Shown: positions 44,113 to 53,627 of the stretch, one piece after another
How the letters are laid out: each line of letters opens with the position of its first letter
Position numbering within the stretch: position 1 is the stretch's first letter
Assembly (NCBI GenBank): GCA_052400685.1
Contig: JBQTGJ010000004.1
From: CAZHHH01 sp052400685
Lineage (GTDB): Bacteria; Bacteroidota; Bacteroidia; Bacteroidales; Marinilabiliaceae
Length of the DNA: 64,000 nucleotides
Strand: one strand, 5' to 3'
Made by a program: the position numbers and the translations under genes
The notes under the pieces: model-generated
What the model saw: only the letters and a program-made list of their open reading frames with translations
What the model was told of the DNA's origin: nothing
Database searches by the model: none

Positions 44113-46818
44113 ATGAACAAAAAACGTGTTTACTCCTTCGGGAATGGCAACGCCGAAGGAAAAGCAGATATGAAAAATCTGCTGGGAGGAAAAGGAGCCA
44201 ATCTGGCGGAAATGAACCTCATAGGCGTTCCTGTACCTCCAGGATTCACTATTACAACCGAAGTTTGTACCGAATACAATGAGCTAGGTAAAAAACCTGT
44301 GGTTGAGCTATTAAAACCTGAGGTTGAAGCAGCCATTCATAATATAGAAAGACTCACATCAACAAAATTTGGCGATGCTCAAAATCCCCTTCTGGTATCT
44401 GTTCGATCAGGCGCGCGCGCATCAATGCCTGGTATGATGGATACCATCCTCAACCTTGGGCTAAACGATGAAGCAGTCGCCGGCATAGCCAAAAAATCAG
44501 GTAATGAATGGTTTGCGTGGGACTCATACCGTCGTTTTGTTCAAATGTACGGCGATGTTGTTTTGGGCATGAAAACAGAATCCAAAGACGAAATCGACCC
44601 CTTTGAAAAAATAATGGAAGCCGTTAAAGAAGTCAAAGGAATCAATCTGGACACCGAGCTAACGGTAGAAGATCTGAAAGATTTGGTTAAACGTTTCAAA
44701 AAGGCCGTAAAAGAACAGACAGGCAAAGACTTTCCTACTAGCGCCTGGGATCAACTTTGGGGCGCCATTATTGCAGTATTCGACAGTTGGCAAAATACCC
44801 GGGCCATCTATTACCGTCGTTTAAACAACATCCCTGATGAATGGGGCACTGCAGTTAACGTTCAAGCCATGGTTTTTGGAAATATGGGTAACACCTCAGC
44901 CACTGGCGTCGCATTTACCCGTGATGCCGCTACCGGCGAAAATCTTTTCAACGGCGAATATCTGATTAATGCACAAGGTGAAGACGTTGTGGCAGGGGTA
45001 CGTACCCCACAGGAAATAACCCTTGAAGGAAGTCGTCGCTGGGCTAATCTCCAAAACATACCCGAAAATGAACGCGCCACAAAATATCCTTCGCTGGAAG
45101 AAACCATGCCGGTATTATTCAAAGAACTGAATAGTGTTCAGCAAAAACTTGAAGACCACTACAAAGACATGCAGGACATGGAATTCACCATACAGGAAGG
45201 GAAACTATGGCTGTTGCAAACCCGCAACGGAAAACGAACCGGTGCAGCCATGGTTAAAATAGCCATGGACCTGCTTCGCGAAAAAACAATTGATGAAAAA
45301 ACTGCCTTACTTCGTCTGGAACCAAACAAACTGGACGAACTATTACACCCTGTTTTTGACAGCGTAGCCATCCGTTCGGCCAATGTACTTGCCAAAGGAC
45401 TACCAGCCTCACCCGGCGCTGCCACGGGCCAAATCGTATTCTTTGCCGACGAAGCGGGCAATTACGAGAACTCCATTCTGGTTCGCATTGAAACGTCACC
45501 CGAAGATCTGGAAGGCATGAACGTAGCACGCGGCATTTTAACAGCTCGCGGCGGCATGACCTCTCATGCAGCAGTCGTGGCTCGTGGAATGGGAAAATGC
45601 TGCGTTTCAGGGGCAGGATCTTTACGCGTCAACTACAAAACACGTACTGTAACCATTGGCGATATAACATTAAACGAAGGCGATTGGATTTCGTTGAATG
45701 GAAGCACAGGAGAAGTTTATGAAGACAAAGTGATGACGCGCAAACCTGATATGAGCGGAGACTTTGGCCTTATCATGGAAATGTCGGACAAATTCACGCG
45801 CATGAACGTTCGAACAAATGCAGACACTCCCAAAGATGCTAAAACAGCCCGCGAGTACGGGGCCAAAGGTATTGGTTTGTGTCGCACAGAACATATGTTC
45901 TTCGAAGGCTCCCGCATCAAAGCCATGCGCGAAATGATTCTGGCCAGCACCACGACGGGTCGTAAAAAAGCCCTGGCCAAACTGCTGCCGTATCAACGCG
46001 AAGACTTTGAAGGCATATTAGAAGCCATGGCCGGATACGGCGTTACCATTCGCCTGCTTGACCCGCCACTGCACGAATTTGTGCCTCACCAATTGGCAAC
46101 GCAAAAAGAGCTGGCCGACGAAATGGGCATTTCACTGGACATGGTTAAAGCCAAAGTCGCCGAACTGGAAGAATTCAACCCTATGTTAGGACATCGTGGC
46201 TGTCGTTTGGGCAACACTTATCCCGAAATTACAGAAATGCAGGCACGTGCCATCATCGAAGCAGCCTTAAACCTAAAAAGCAAAGGCATTGATGCTCGTC
46301 CTGAAATTATGGTTCCCTTGGTAGGCACCATCAAAGAATTCGAGATACAGGCCGAAATCATCCATAAAACAGCCAAAAAAGTATTTGAAGAACGCAACGA
46401 TTCCATCCACTACCAGGTTGGAACCATGATTGAGATCCCTCGTGCAGCATTAACGGCCGATCTGATTGCGCGTGAAGCCGACTTTTTCTCTTTTGGTACC
46501 AATGATCTGACTCAGATGACATTTGGTTACTCCCGCGATGATGCCGGCTCATTTCTACCTATTTACATCAACAAAGGCATTCTTAAAAACGATCCATTTC
46601 AGGTTTTGGATCAGGATGGTGTTGGTTTATTGGTAAAAATGGGTACCGAAAAAGGACGTTCGGCCAAACCTGATTTAAAAGTGGGTATTTGTGGTGAACA
46701 TGGCGGCGAACCATCGTCCGTCGAATTTTGCCATAACGTTGGCATGAACTACGTCAGCTGTTCACCGTTCAGAGTCCCCATTGCCCGTCTGGCCGCTGCT
46801 CAGGCTGCCATTCGTTAA
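44113..46818 (+). CDS. ppdK: Pyruvate, phosphate dikinase
   Basis: 901 aa, the bacterial PPDK length. Interconverts pyruvate + ATP + Pi and PEP + AMP + PPi. Order: N-terminal ATP-grasp domain (GGKGANLAEM ... VSVRSGARASMPGMMDTILN), the phosphohistidine swivel domain with GGMTSHAAVVARGMGK, and the PEP/pyruvate TIM barrel (GICGEHGGEPSSVEF). With PFOR nearby it suits an anaerobe using PPi-linked glycolysis or gluconeogenesis. Followed by a terminator. Confidence 0.97.
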   Translation: MNKKRVYSFGNGNAEGKADMKNLLGGKGANLAEMNLIGVPVPPGFTITTEVCTEYNELGKKPVVELLKPEVEAAIHNIERLTSTKFGDAQNPLLVSVRSGARASMPGMMDTILNLGLNDEAVAGIAKKSGNEWFAWDSYRRFVQMYGDVVLGMKTESKDEIDPFEKIMEAVKEVKGINLDTELTVEDLKDLVKRFKKAVKEQTGKDFPTSAWDQLWGAIIAVFDSWQNTRAIYYRRLNNIPDEWGTAVNVQAMVFGNMGNTSATGVAFTRDAATGENLFNGEYLINAQGEDVVAGVRTPQEITLEGSRRWANLQNIPENERATKYPSLEETMPVLFKELNSVQQKLEDHYKDMQDMEFTIQEGKLWLLQTRNGKRTGAAMVKIAMDLLREKTIDEKTALLRLEPNKLDELLHPVFDSVAIRSANVLAKGLPASPGAATGQIVFFADEAGNYENSILVRIETSPEDLEGMNVARGILTARGGMTSHAAVVARGMGKCCVSGAGSLRVNYKTRTVTIGDITLNEGDWISLNGSTGEVYEDKVMTRKPDMSGDFGLIMEMSDKFTRMNVRTNADTPKDAKTAREYGAKGIGLCRTEHMFFEGSRIKAMREMILASTTTGRKKALAKLLPYQREDFEGILEAMAGYGVTIRLLDPPLHEFVPHQLATQKELADEMGISLDMVKAKVAELEEFNPMLGHRGCRLGNTYPEITEMQARAIIEAALNLKSKGIDARPEIMVPLVGTIKEFEIQAEIIHKTAKKVFEERNDSIHYQVGTMIEIPRAALTADLIAREADFFSFGTNDLTQMTFGYSRDDAGSFLPIYINKGILKNDPFQVLDQDGVGLLVKMGTEKGRSAKPDLKVGICGEHGGEPSSVEFCHNVGMNYVSCSPFRVPIARLAAAQAAIR

Positions 46819-46840
46819 TTATTACAAACAGACTAATCAC

Positions 46841-46872
46841 AAAGCCATTTCCCGACGGGGAAATGGCTTTTG
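46841..46872 (+). terminator. Terminator after ppdK
   Basis: AAAGCCATTTCCC / GGGAAATGGCTTT stem with a GAC(G) loop and TTGG after. Confidence 0.8.
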
Positions 46873-46944
46873 GTTTAAATGAACAATCGTAAAAAATAAG
46901 ATATTCAATTTTTTATGTAATTTTGTCTTCTAAAAAAAACAATA

Positions 46945-47370
46945 TTGGCACGTATATTAGCTTTCGACGTAGGGAAAAAAAAAGTAGGGATTGCAGTTAC
47001 CGACAATTCACAAATAATCCCCAATGGACTTTCAACCCTTAAAATAGCAGAAGTTCTACCGTTTATAAAAAATTATCTGACCACCGAACAAGTAGAATGT
47101 TTCGTTGTCGGTTTTGCGCGACAAACCGATGGGCAGGAATCGGAATCCATGAAATACATCCGTCCGTTTGCTCAAAGTCTGAAAAACAAATTTCCACATA
47201 TACCTGTTGTTTGGATAGATGAACGTTTTACCAGCCAAATCGCTTTTCAAACAATGATTGATGCAGGGCTAAAAAAAATGGCGCGAAGAAATAAAGAACT
47301 GGTCGACAAAATCAGCGCCACAATTATACTGCAATCCTATCTGGAAAACCGAAGCATGGGACGTTCATAA
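46945..47370 (+). CDS. ruvX: Putative Holliday junction resolvase / pre-16S rRNA nuclease YqgF (RuvX)
   Basis: 141 aa using a TTG start at 46945. Family motifs are ILAFDVGKKKVGIAVTD at the N-terminus, WIDERFTSQIA in the middle and VDKISATIILQSYL at the end, the RNase H-like fold of YqgF. E. coli YqgF processes 16S rRNA 5' ends. A TAATTTTG -7-like element at 46918-46925 lies just 19 bp before the start, so the leader is very short. def follows 53 bp later. Confidence 0.9.
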   Translation: MARILAFDVGKKKVGIAVTDNSQIIPNGLSTLKIAEVLPFIKNYLTTEQVECFVVGFARQTDGQESESMKYIRPFAQSLKNKFPHIPVVWIDERFTSQIAFQTMIDAGLKKMARRNKELVDKISATIILQSYLENRSMGRS

Positions 47371-47423
47371 AAGAAATTACCCAACCTGACAAGTTAAATA
47401 TTACAAAACAAAAATTTTCAATA

Positions 47424-47978
47424 ATGATTTATCCAATAGTTGTATATGGCAACGCAGTCCTCAGAAAACTATCAGAAGACATTGATCCCGATTACGACAA
47501 TATTCAAAAAATAATTGAAAATATGTGGGAAACCATGTATTCATCGGACGGTGTTGGGCTGGCAGCCCCACAAATTGGGTTGGCAATTCGACTGTTTGTC
47601 ATCGATGGTAAAGATATGGCCAAAGAATTTCCTGAACTGGAAAATTTCAAACAAACCTTTATTAACGCCCAAATTATTGAACGCAACGATAACATGGAAC
47701 GTGACTACGAAGGATGTCTCAGTCTTCCCGGCATTCGCGAAGAAGTTAGCCGCCCTGATCGAATTCGCATTCAATATGTCGACGCAGACTTTAACCCTCA
47801 CGACGAAGTATATGAAGGTTTCGCAGCCCGAATTATTCAACACGAATACGATCATATTGAAGGCAAATTATTTATTGACCATTTATCACCTCTTCGAAAA
47901 AGATTGATAAAAAGCAAGTTGAATGCCATTACGGTTGGCAAAGTCAACATTGATTATAAAATAAAATTACCTAAATAG
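47424..47978 (+). CDS. def: Peptide deformylase
   Basis: 184 aa. All three PDF motifs are present: GVGLAAPQIG, EGCLSLPG and QHEYDHIEG, the last two supplying Cys and two His for the catalytic metal. Removes the formyl group from new proteins. Probably co-transcribed with ruvX. The TAG stop is the first triplet of R1 copy 11. Confidence 0.97.
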   Translation: MIYPIVVYGNAVLRKLSEDIDPDYDNIQKIIENMWETMYSSDGVGLAAPQIGLAIRLFVIDGKDMAKEFPELENFKQTFINAQIIERNDNMERDYEGCLSLPGIREEVSRPDRIRIQYVDADFNPHDEVYEGFAARIIQHEYDHIEGKLFIDHLSPLRKRLIKSKLNAITVGKVNIDYKIKLPK

Positions 47979-48118
47979 TGTCTGTCTATAAGGTTCAAAT
48001 TCTGCGTTGCGCTTGTTCTCAAAATAATTATTTACTCCATTAAACTCACATTTTACGAGCTGCAAGCCTTAAATTTGAACTTTAAAGCTCAAACGCCTGA
48101 CTTTAAGGACAGGCACTA
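47976..48118 (+). repeat. R1 intergenic repeat, copy 11 (best full-length copy)
   Basis: Ends TAGTGTCTGTCTATAA and TTAAGGACAGGCACTA form terminal inverted repeats. Inner GGTTCAAATT pairs with AATTTGAAC, and the core reads ATTATTTACTCCATTAAACT, then CACATTTTACGAGCT. 143 bp. Its TAG is the def stop codon. Confidence 0.85.
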
Positions 48119-48201
48119 AACGGCCTCAACACAATCATCATAAAGGGTTGATTTTCACCGCTAAAAATTTTAATTTTAGTGGTAAATCCAACCCTTTTGT
48201 T

Positions 48202-50259
48202 ATGCCTAAACTCAACCTTTATCCGTTTCTTCGACTGCTCATCCCGCTATTGTGTGGTATGTTTACGGCAGATTATATGACCAAAATCCTGCCACTGTCA
48301 GGCCTCTTGAACTTCGCCCTGATTGCTGTTTCTCTTTTTTTTATTCAGCACTATTTTTGGTACAGGAAACACTCATTGCGTTGGCTTTCGGGTGCACTAA
48401 CCACTTTATTCTTAGTCGCAGCCGGTGCTATAATGATACACCTCAGCTTACCTTCAACTATCACCAATGAAACACAAATTAAAGCTGTAGGAGTAGTCAA
48501 AAATATTGTTTATAAACCTTCTGGGTGGAATCAGGTTACGTATCATCCACAATATGCAGCCGACTCAACGCAGGTGTCACACAAAACAAAATGGTTGCTG
48601 CTGGTTAAAGATTCACTCTGCAGCCGTTGGCAACAGGGTGACCAAATCATGATTAAAGGAACACTTCACCCACTTCCGCACTCCGGTAACCCACATGCCT
48701 TTGACTATGGTCAATATCTGATGCGGCAAGGATTTTCGGCACAAATGTTCCTATCCGATTCCAACATGTTTAAAGTAGTAAAACAACAGGATGGCATAAA
48801 AATAAGCCAGCTGCCTTATCACCTCCGTAAACTGTCGATGTCAAGCCTTCAATTACATCATCTTGACACAACTGCAATGACTATTGTCAATGCCTTTTTG
48901 CTGGGTGATCGTTCAGGCGTTGACCGCGATATCACAGATCGGTTTATCAAAAGCGGCGTAATTCACATTTTGGCCGTATCAGGCCTACATGTCGGCATTC
49001 TTTCTCTGATGATTGATCTCGCTTTATCATTGATACTCCCTCCAAAAAGACATCTCAAATGGATCCTAACCATCCTGCTGTTAGTGGGATACGCTTTTAT
49101 CACAGGATTCTCACCTTCGGTATCGCGCGCTGTGTTCATGTTTAGCTGCCTACAGGCAGGCAAAGCCTTTCGCAAGGATATCAACCAATTTCAGCTGTTA
49201 TCTTTTTCAGCCTTCATTCTGTTGCTGATAAATCCTCTATTTATATATCACGCCGGATTTTGGTTAAGCCATCTGGCGGTAGCGGGAATTGTAGCATTTT
49301 ATCGACCGGTTTATAATCTTATAATCTTCAGATTCCCCGTATGGCAATGGAGCTGGTCCCTTATCAGTGTATCAGTATCTGCACAAATATCTACCTTTCC
49401 GCTCTCACTATACCAATTCGGCGCCTTCCCCATCTACTTCCTTTTAGCCAATTTGCTGGTATTGCCCCTGGTCGCTCCCATCATGATTCTTGCCCTCTGT
49501 ACACTATTATTACATCCTATTCCGGTTTTACCCGACATTACCGGCGCTGCATTAAACGACCTGATTCACTATATTGTAATGATTACGACCTGGATTGAAC
49601 AAATACCGCACTCATACCTTCAGGCCATCTGGGTCTCCATTCCATTGATGCTCTTTTTATATCTGGCCTTAATCGCAATTTATCACATTTATTGTTTGCC
49701 CAGTGCCCAAAATTGGATTCGGTTATGCCTCTATATAATCGCCATAGGTGTCGGTCTCAATATCCAATTCTTATACAAAATCAGTCACCCCGGAATTGTG
49801 GTTTATAACACCCGCAAAAACACCCTTATTGAATTATTTACCCATGGCAGTTCATTATGTCTGGAAACAGAATCATTATCAGAGACAACAAAAAACTATG
49901 CCCGAAACGGATTAATTAAATATCTGCTGATTCATCCCTCAAAACATGAGCATCTGCCGGACTCAACGCCATCTGTACAACAGATTGATATACTACAACA
50001 GAGATATGCCATCATACACGGTTTTAATCATGACCAGTACCCAATACTACCCAAAAAGCACTACCATGGACTAATATTAGGGAACAATAATTTTGATCTG
50101 ACAAGACTTCTCAAATCGCTCGATTGCCCACTCGTAATTGCGACATCAGAGAGCTTACCCTGGCAAAGCCGGGAATGGAAAAACTGCTGCAAAAATCTGA
50201 ACAGACGTTTTTATCATGTTACAACAGAAGACGCATTAATTATAAATCTAAATAACTAA
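48202..50259 (+). CDS. ComEC/Rec2-family membrane protein, without a metallo-beta-lactamase domain
   Basis: 685 aa from the ATG at 48202; a TTG at 48148 in the same frame would add 18 residues. An N-terminal membrane and OB-like (DUF4131) part is followed by the ComEC competence core (GDRSGVDRDITDRFIKSGVI, then HILAVSGLHVGILS) with about ten helices. The C-terminal 150 residues contain no HxHxDH metal site, so the nuclease-like domain is absent or degenerate, as in many Bacteroidota. Likely role: passage of single-stranded DNA across the inner membrane. Confidence 0.88.
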   Translation: MPKLNLYPFLRLLIPLLCGMFTADYMTKILPLSGLLNFALIAVSLFFIQHYFWYRKHSLRWLSGALTTLFLVAAGAIMIHLSLPSTITNETQIKAVGVVKNIVYKPSGWNQVTYHPQYAADSTQVSHKTKWLLLVKDSLCSRWQQGDQIMIKGTLHPLPHSGNPHAFDYGQYLMRQGFSAQMFLSDSNMFKVVKQQDGIKISQLPYHLRKLSMSSLQLHHLDTTAMTIVNAFLLGDRSGVDRDITDRFIKSGVIHILAVSGLHVGILSLMIDLALSLILPPKRHLKWILTILLLVGYAFITGFSPSVSRAVFMFSCLQAGKAFRKDINQFQLLSFSAFILLLINPLFIYHAGFWLSHLAVAGIVAFYRPVYNLIIFRFPVWQWSWSLISVSVSAQISTFPLSLYQFGAFPIYFLLANLLVLPLVAPIMILALCTLLLHPIPVLPDITGAALNDLIHYIVMITTWIEQIPHSYLQAIWVSIPLMLFLYLALIAIYHIYCLPSAQNWIRLCLYIIAIGVGLNIQFLYKISHPGIVVYNTRKNTLIELFTHGSSLCLETESLSETTKNYARNGLIKYLLIHPSKHEHLPDSTPSVQQIDILQQRYAIIHGFNHDQYPILPKKHYHGLILGNNNFDLTRLLKSLDCPLVIATSESLPWQSREWKNCCKNLNRRFYHVTTEDALIINLNN

Positions 50260-50386
50260 AAAAAACAACTCGAATTAAGGGAATAATTTCTCTATTTAAG
50301 TTTTATTCTATTAATTTGCTCGCGAAATAGAAGGGAAAAGCACAAAAAACTCAGGCTTTGAGTTTTAACAAACTAACTATATATCG

Positions 50387-51727
50387 ATGAGAATATTAAT
50401 TTCCGGAGCAGGAGAAGTGGGCAATCACCTGGCTAAACTACTAAGCAACGAAGATCATGATGTAATTCTGATGGATGAAGAAGAAAGCAAACTTCGTCCT
50501 GCAGCGCAACACTTTGATGTTATGACCGTAGTTGGTTCCGGAACATCCATTGAAGACCTCAAAAACGCACAGGTTAAAACATGCGATCTCTTTATTGCCG
50601 TCCCCCCCTACGAAGAAGAAAGCATTCTTTCGGCAATGCTGGCAAAAAAACTTGGGGCCAAAAAAACTTTTGCAAGAATAAACAACTTTGAATACCTGCA
50701 CGAAGAGAACAAAGAATATTTTCGTCAACTTGGCATTGACGAACTGATTTTCCCCGAATTCCTGGGCGCATTGGAAATCATAGCGTCTTTAAAACAAGTA
50801 GGCATACGTCAAATGTTTGAATTCAGCGACGGACAGCTACTCCTCTATGCAATTAAGTTGCGCAGCAACGCTCCTATTGTTGGGATGACGCTATCGCAGG
50901 CAGCATCATTGCACAGCACCAATGAATACTTTACTGTGGCCATTGTACGCGATGGAAAAACCATCATCCCAAGAGGGAAAGACATGTTCCTTCACAACGA
51001 CCTGGCCTATGTTGTTACCACTAAAAGCAGCGCACCACATTTACTGGCAGACGCCGGTAAGATAAGCCAGGAAGTTAAAAACGTCATGATATTGGGCGGT
51101 AGCCGTATTGGGAAAAAAGTGGCAAAAGACCTGGAATCTCAATACCACATTAAGATTATTGAAATTAACAAAGAAAAAAGCAACCGGTTGGCCGATATGC
51201 TTGAAAACACGCTGGTCATTAATGGCGACGGACGCAATCTGGAACTTTTAAAAGATGAAGGACTTGGGAAAACCGATGCCTTTATTGCCGTCACCGGGAA
51301 CTCAGAAGTAAACATTCTGGCCTGCCAACTGGCAAAAAAAATGGGTGTCATAAAAACAGTGGCCGAAGTTGAAAACATGGACTACATCGACCTGGCAGAA
51401 AACATCGGCATTGGAACAATTATAAATAAAAAACTCATCGCGGCCAGCTACATATACCGACATACACTTAAAGCAAACGTTTCGTATGTTAAATGTCTGA
51501 CGGCCACTGACGCTGATGTTTTGGAGCTGATTGCCAAAAAAGACTCTAAAATCACCCGCGACATCCTGAAGAACCTAGACATCCCCAAAGATGTTAATAT
51601 TGGCGGTATCATACGCAACAAGGGCGTGATTATCCCCAGTGGAAACACCCAGATAATACCCGACGATAAAGTAGTGGTATTTGCCCTCCCCTCAGGCGTA
51701 AAAAAAATCGAAAAAATGTTTCTCTAA
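50387..51727 (+). CDS. trkA: Trk potassium uptake regulatory NAD-binding protein TrkA
   Basis: 446 aa with two RCK units. The first begins MRILISGAGEVGNHLAKLLS, the second VMILGGSRIGKKVAKDLE; each has a Rossmann fold with a GxGxxG-like loop and acidic tip (ILMDEEE, IIEINKEK), followed by a TrkA_C domain. It gates TrkH/KtrB-type potassium channels from the cytoplasmic side. The partner trkH is not adjacent here. It converges with the TsaC-like gene (5 bp between ends). Confidence 0.94.
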   Translation: MRILISGAGEVGNHLAKLLSNEDHDVILMDEEESKLRPAAQHFDVMTVVGSGTSIEDLKNAQVKTCDLFIAVPPYEEESILSAMLAKKLGAKKTFARINNFEYLHEENKEYFRQLGIDELIFPEFLGALEIIASLKQVGIRQMFEFSDGQLLLYAIKLRSNAPIVGMTLSQAASLHSTNEYFTVAIVRDGKTIIPRGKDMFLHNDLAYVVTTKSSAPHLLADAGKISQEVKNVMILGGSRIGKKVAKDLESQYHIKIIEINKEKSNRLADMLENTLVINGDGRNLELLKDEGLGKTDAFIAVTGNSEVNILACQLAKKMGVIKTVAEVENMDYIDLAENIGIGTIINKKLIAASYIYRHTLKANVSYVKCLTATDADVLELIAKKDSKITRDILKNLDIPKDVNIGGIIRNKGVIIPSGNTQIIPDDKVVVFALPSGVKKIEKMFL

Positions 51728-51732
51728 AAAAA

Positions 51733-52347
51733 TCATTCAATCAAGTGACCTTTACCCTGTCGGATCAGGTTAAAAGGCGATGAAGTGCAGTCAACAACCG
51801 TTGATGGTTCATTACCCCCAAATCCTCCATCGACTACAATATCCACAAGATTTTCATATTTTTCATGAATCAACTCCGGATCTGTGGTATATTCAAGAAT
51901 TTCATCTTCATCATGAATGGAAGTGCTAAGTACAGGATTGCCCAAACCTCGTACAATTTCCCTAATAATGAGGTTATCGGGAATACGAAATCCGATTGTT
52001 TTTTTGTTATTCTTGAACAATCGTGGAATATTATTATTGGCAGGTAAGATAAAGGTAAAAGGGCCAGGCAAATTCTTTTTCAACAACTTAAACACCTGCT
52101 TATCAATTGCCTTAGAATAATCAGACAAATGACTCATATCATGACAGATAATTGACAAGTGATCCTTGCGTAAATTAAGTCCTTTGATTTGAGCCACACG
52201 CTCAACGGCTTTGCTGTTATTAATATCACATCCCAAACCATAAATGGTATCAGTTGGGTATATAACCAGTCCACCCGCACGCAAAACCTCAACAATGCGA
52301 TCTATTTCACGGGGCTGGGGATTTTCGGGATAAATTCGAACTAACAT
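51733..52347 (-). CDS. L-threonylcarbamoyladenylate synthase-type protein (YrdC/Sua5 family)
   Basis: 204 aa from the ATG at 52347, which has GGAG five bases upstream; a GTG at 52353 is a less likely start. YrdC fold with VIYPTDTIYGLGCDINNSKA, SIICHDMSHLSDY, LPGPFTFILPANN and RIPDNLIIREI. Makes threonylcarbamoyl-AMP for t6A37 of tRNA if it is TsaC; the closely related YciO subgroup has another role, and this sequence does not decide between them. Confidence 0.85.
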   Translation of the reverse strand: MLVRIYPENPQPREIDRIVEVLRAGGLVIYPTDTIYGLGCDINNSKAVERVAQIKGLNLRKDHLSIICHDMSHLSDYSKAIDKQVFKLLKKNLPGPFTFILPANNNIPRLFKNNKKTIGFRIPDNLIIREIVRGLGNPVLSTSIHDEDEILEYTTDPELIHEKYENLVDIVVDGGFGGNEPSTVVDCTSSPFNLIRQGKGHLIE

Positions 52348-52454
52348 AACCACTCCTTTTTTACAAAGATAACCAATTTAAAAGTCTTGAAACCAGTTAT
52401 AGAACAATAACCGATTTTAAATGTTTACGTATAAACTTATATAAATTACTAGAT

Positions 52455-52802
52455 ATGAAAACAGATGCGAACAAATTGGCTATTGTCTGGTCAAGCGCCG
52501 ACAAGGAGGTTGCCGAACGCGTAGTTTTAATGTACGCACAGGGCGCAAAAACACAAAAATGGTTTGAAGAAATTACTGTTTTAGTCTGGGGCCCGGCTAC
52601 AAAAACACTGGCTCATGAAGCCCATCTTCAAAACACCGTAAAAGAAATGCTAAAAGCCGGCATAAATATAAAAGCATGCAGTGCCTGTTCAGAAAGCTAC
52701 GGCGTGACGAAAGACATTGAAGCATTAGGTATAGAAGTCGTTCCGTTAGGACCAATTTTAACGGATTATATAAAAAACGACTACAAAATATTAACATTCT
52801 AA
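52455..52802 (+). CDS. DsrE/DsrF-like small protein
   Basis: 115 aa. IVWSSADKEVAERVVLMYAQ and KACSACSESYGVTKDIE with two cysteines in a CxxC-like CSAC fit the DsrE/DsrF/YchN fold. Family members are often sulfur-relay or regulatory proteins. Monocistronic with its own terminator. Any link to the rhodanese lipoprotein upstream is speculation. Confidence 0.65.
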   Translation: MKTDANKLAIVWSSADKEVAERVVLMYAQGAKTQKWFEEITVLVWGPATKTLAHEAHLQNTVKEMLKAGINIKACSACSESYGVTKDIEALGIEVVPLGPILTDYIKNDYKILTF

Positions 52803-52806
52803 AAAT

Positions 52807-52845
52807 AAAAGAGCCGCATGATTCAACATCAAACGGCTCTTTTAT
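52807..52845 (+). terminator. Terminator after the DsrE-like gene
   Basis: AAAAGAGCCG / CGGCTCTTTT stem across a loop of about 17 bases. T and A runs on both sides suggest bidirectional use with the convergent YfiR-like gene. Confidence 0.8.
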
Positions 52846-52880
52846 GGTAAAATAAAAACCTATACTAACCCTAAAATAAA

Positions 52881-53390
52881 TTAATTCTGCGCAAAATTCT
52901 TCAGCTGACTACTTACCAGCAACTTATTAGCCTTGGCCAAATCTTCATTCAAGGTAAAAACCATTTTCCCATCCTTAACAAAAAGATTTATTATCGAACC
53001 CGCAGGTGCCCCATTTTCTGATTCAGTAACATAAAGAACTGACTTACCCGTAAGTTTTGATTTTATCACATCAAACTTCTTCAAGCTGCCGTTAGGAATA
53101 AACAGCATATGACAATACTTCACCTCATCTGCAGAATTGAATTCAACAATGTTAATAGGACGCCCTCCGGCTGTTCGGCTGCCCATATTTGCTTTCAGCA
53201 CCTTGGCAAGCTGACTGTTTTTACCTATTACGCCGATAATAAAAGCCGGTTCCTTATAAAGATCAGGCCATTGAATTAATCGGGTAAAATTATACAGAAA
53301 AGTAACCTGATACTTCTCCAATTGCGCATTAGCTGTACTCACTACCGAAAAAGCAAACACAACTACTATTACATAAATTGATTTCTTCAT
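52881..53390 (-). CDS. YfiR-family periplasmic protein
   Basis: 169 aa. Signal peptide MKKSIYVIVVVFAFSVVSTANAQ is cleaved after ANA. The mature part KYQVTFLYNFTRLIQWPD, then GGRPINIVEF, CHMLFIP, LYVTESEN, AGSIINLFVKDGKMVFTLNE and LLVSSQLK matches the YfiR fold, known from the YfiBNR system where it holds a diguanylate cyclase inactive in the periplasm. No YfiN or YfiB gene is adjacent, so the partner is unknown. Confidence 0.82.
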   Translation of the reverse strand: MKKSIYVIVVVFAFSVVSTANAQLEKYQVTFLYNFTRLIQWPDLYKEPAFIIGVIGKNSQLAKVLKANMGSRTAGGRPINIVEFNSADEVKYCHMLFIPNGSLKKFDVIKSKLTGKSVLYVTESENGAPAGSIINLFVKDGKMVFTLNEDLAKANKLLVSSQLKNFAQN

Positions 53391-53627
53391 GATACAAGCT
53401 AATTAAATAAGGCTATACCAAATATAATAAACCTAAAACTATTATCTAAAGGCTTAATTATAATTAACTTACCTAATAATTTAATTAACGCTAAAAACCA
53501 ACAACAAACGTCATCAGATAGAAATAAACCACTAATAATCAACCACCTTAAAATTCTTTACAAATTCGAAAAATGCGTCCAAAAATACGAGTCAATAATA
53601 CTTTTTTAACAAAAACGAGAACCTAAG

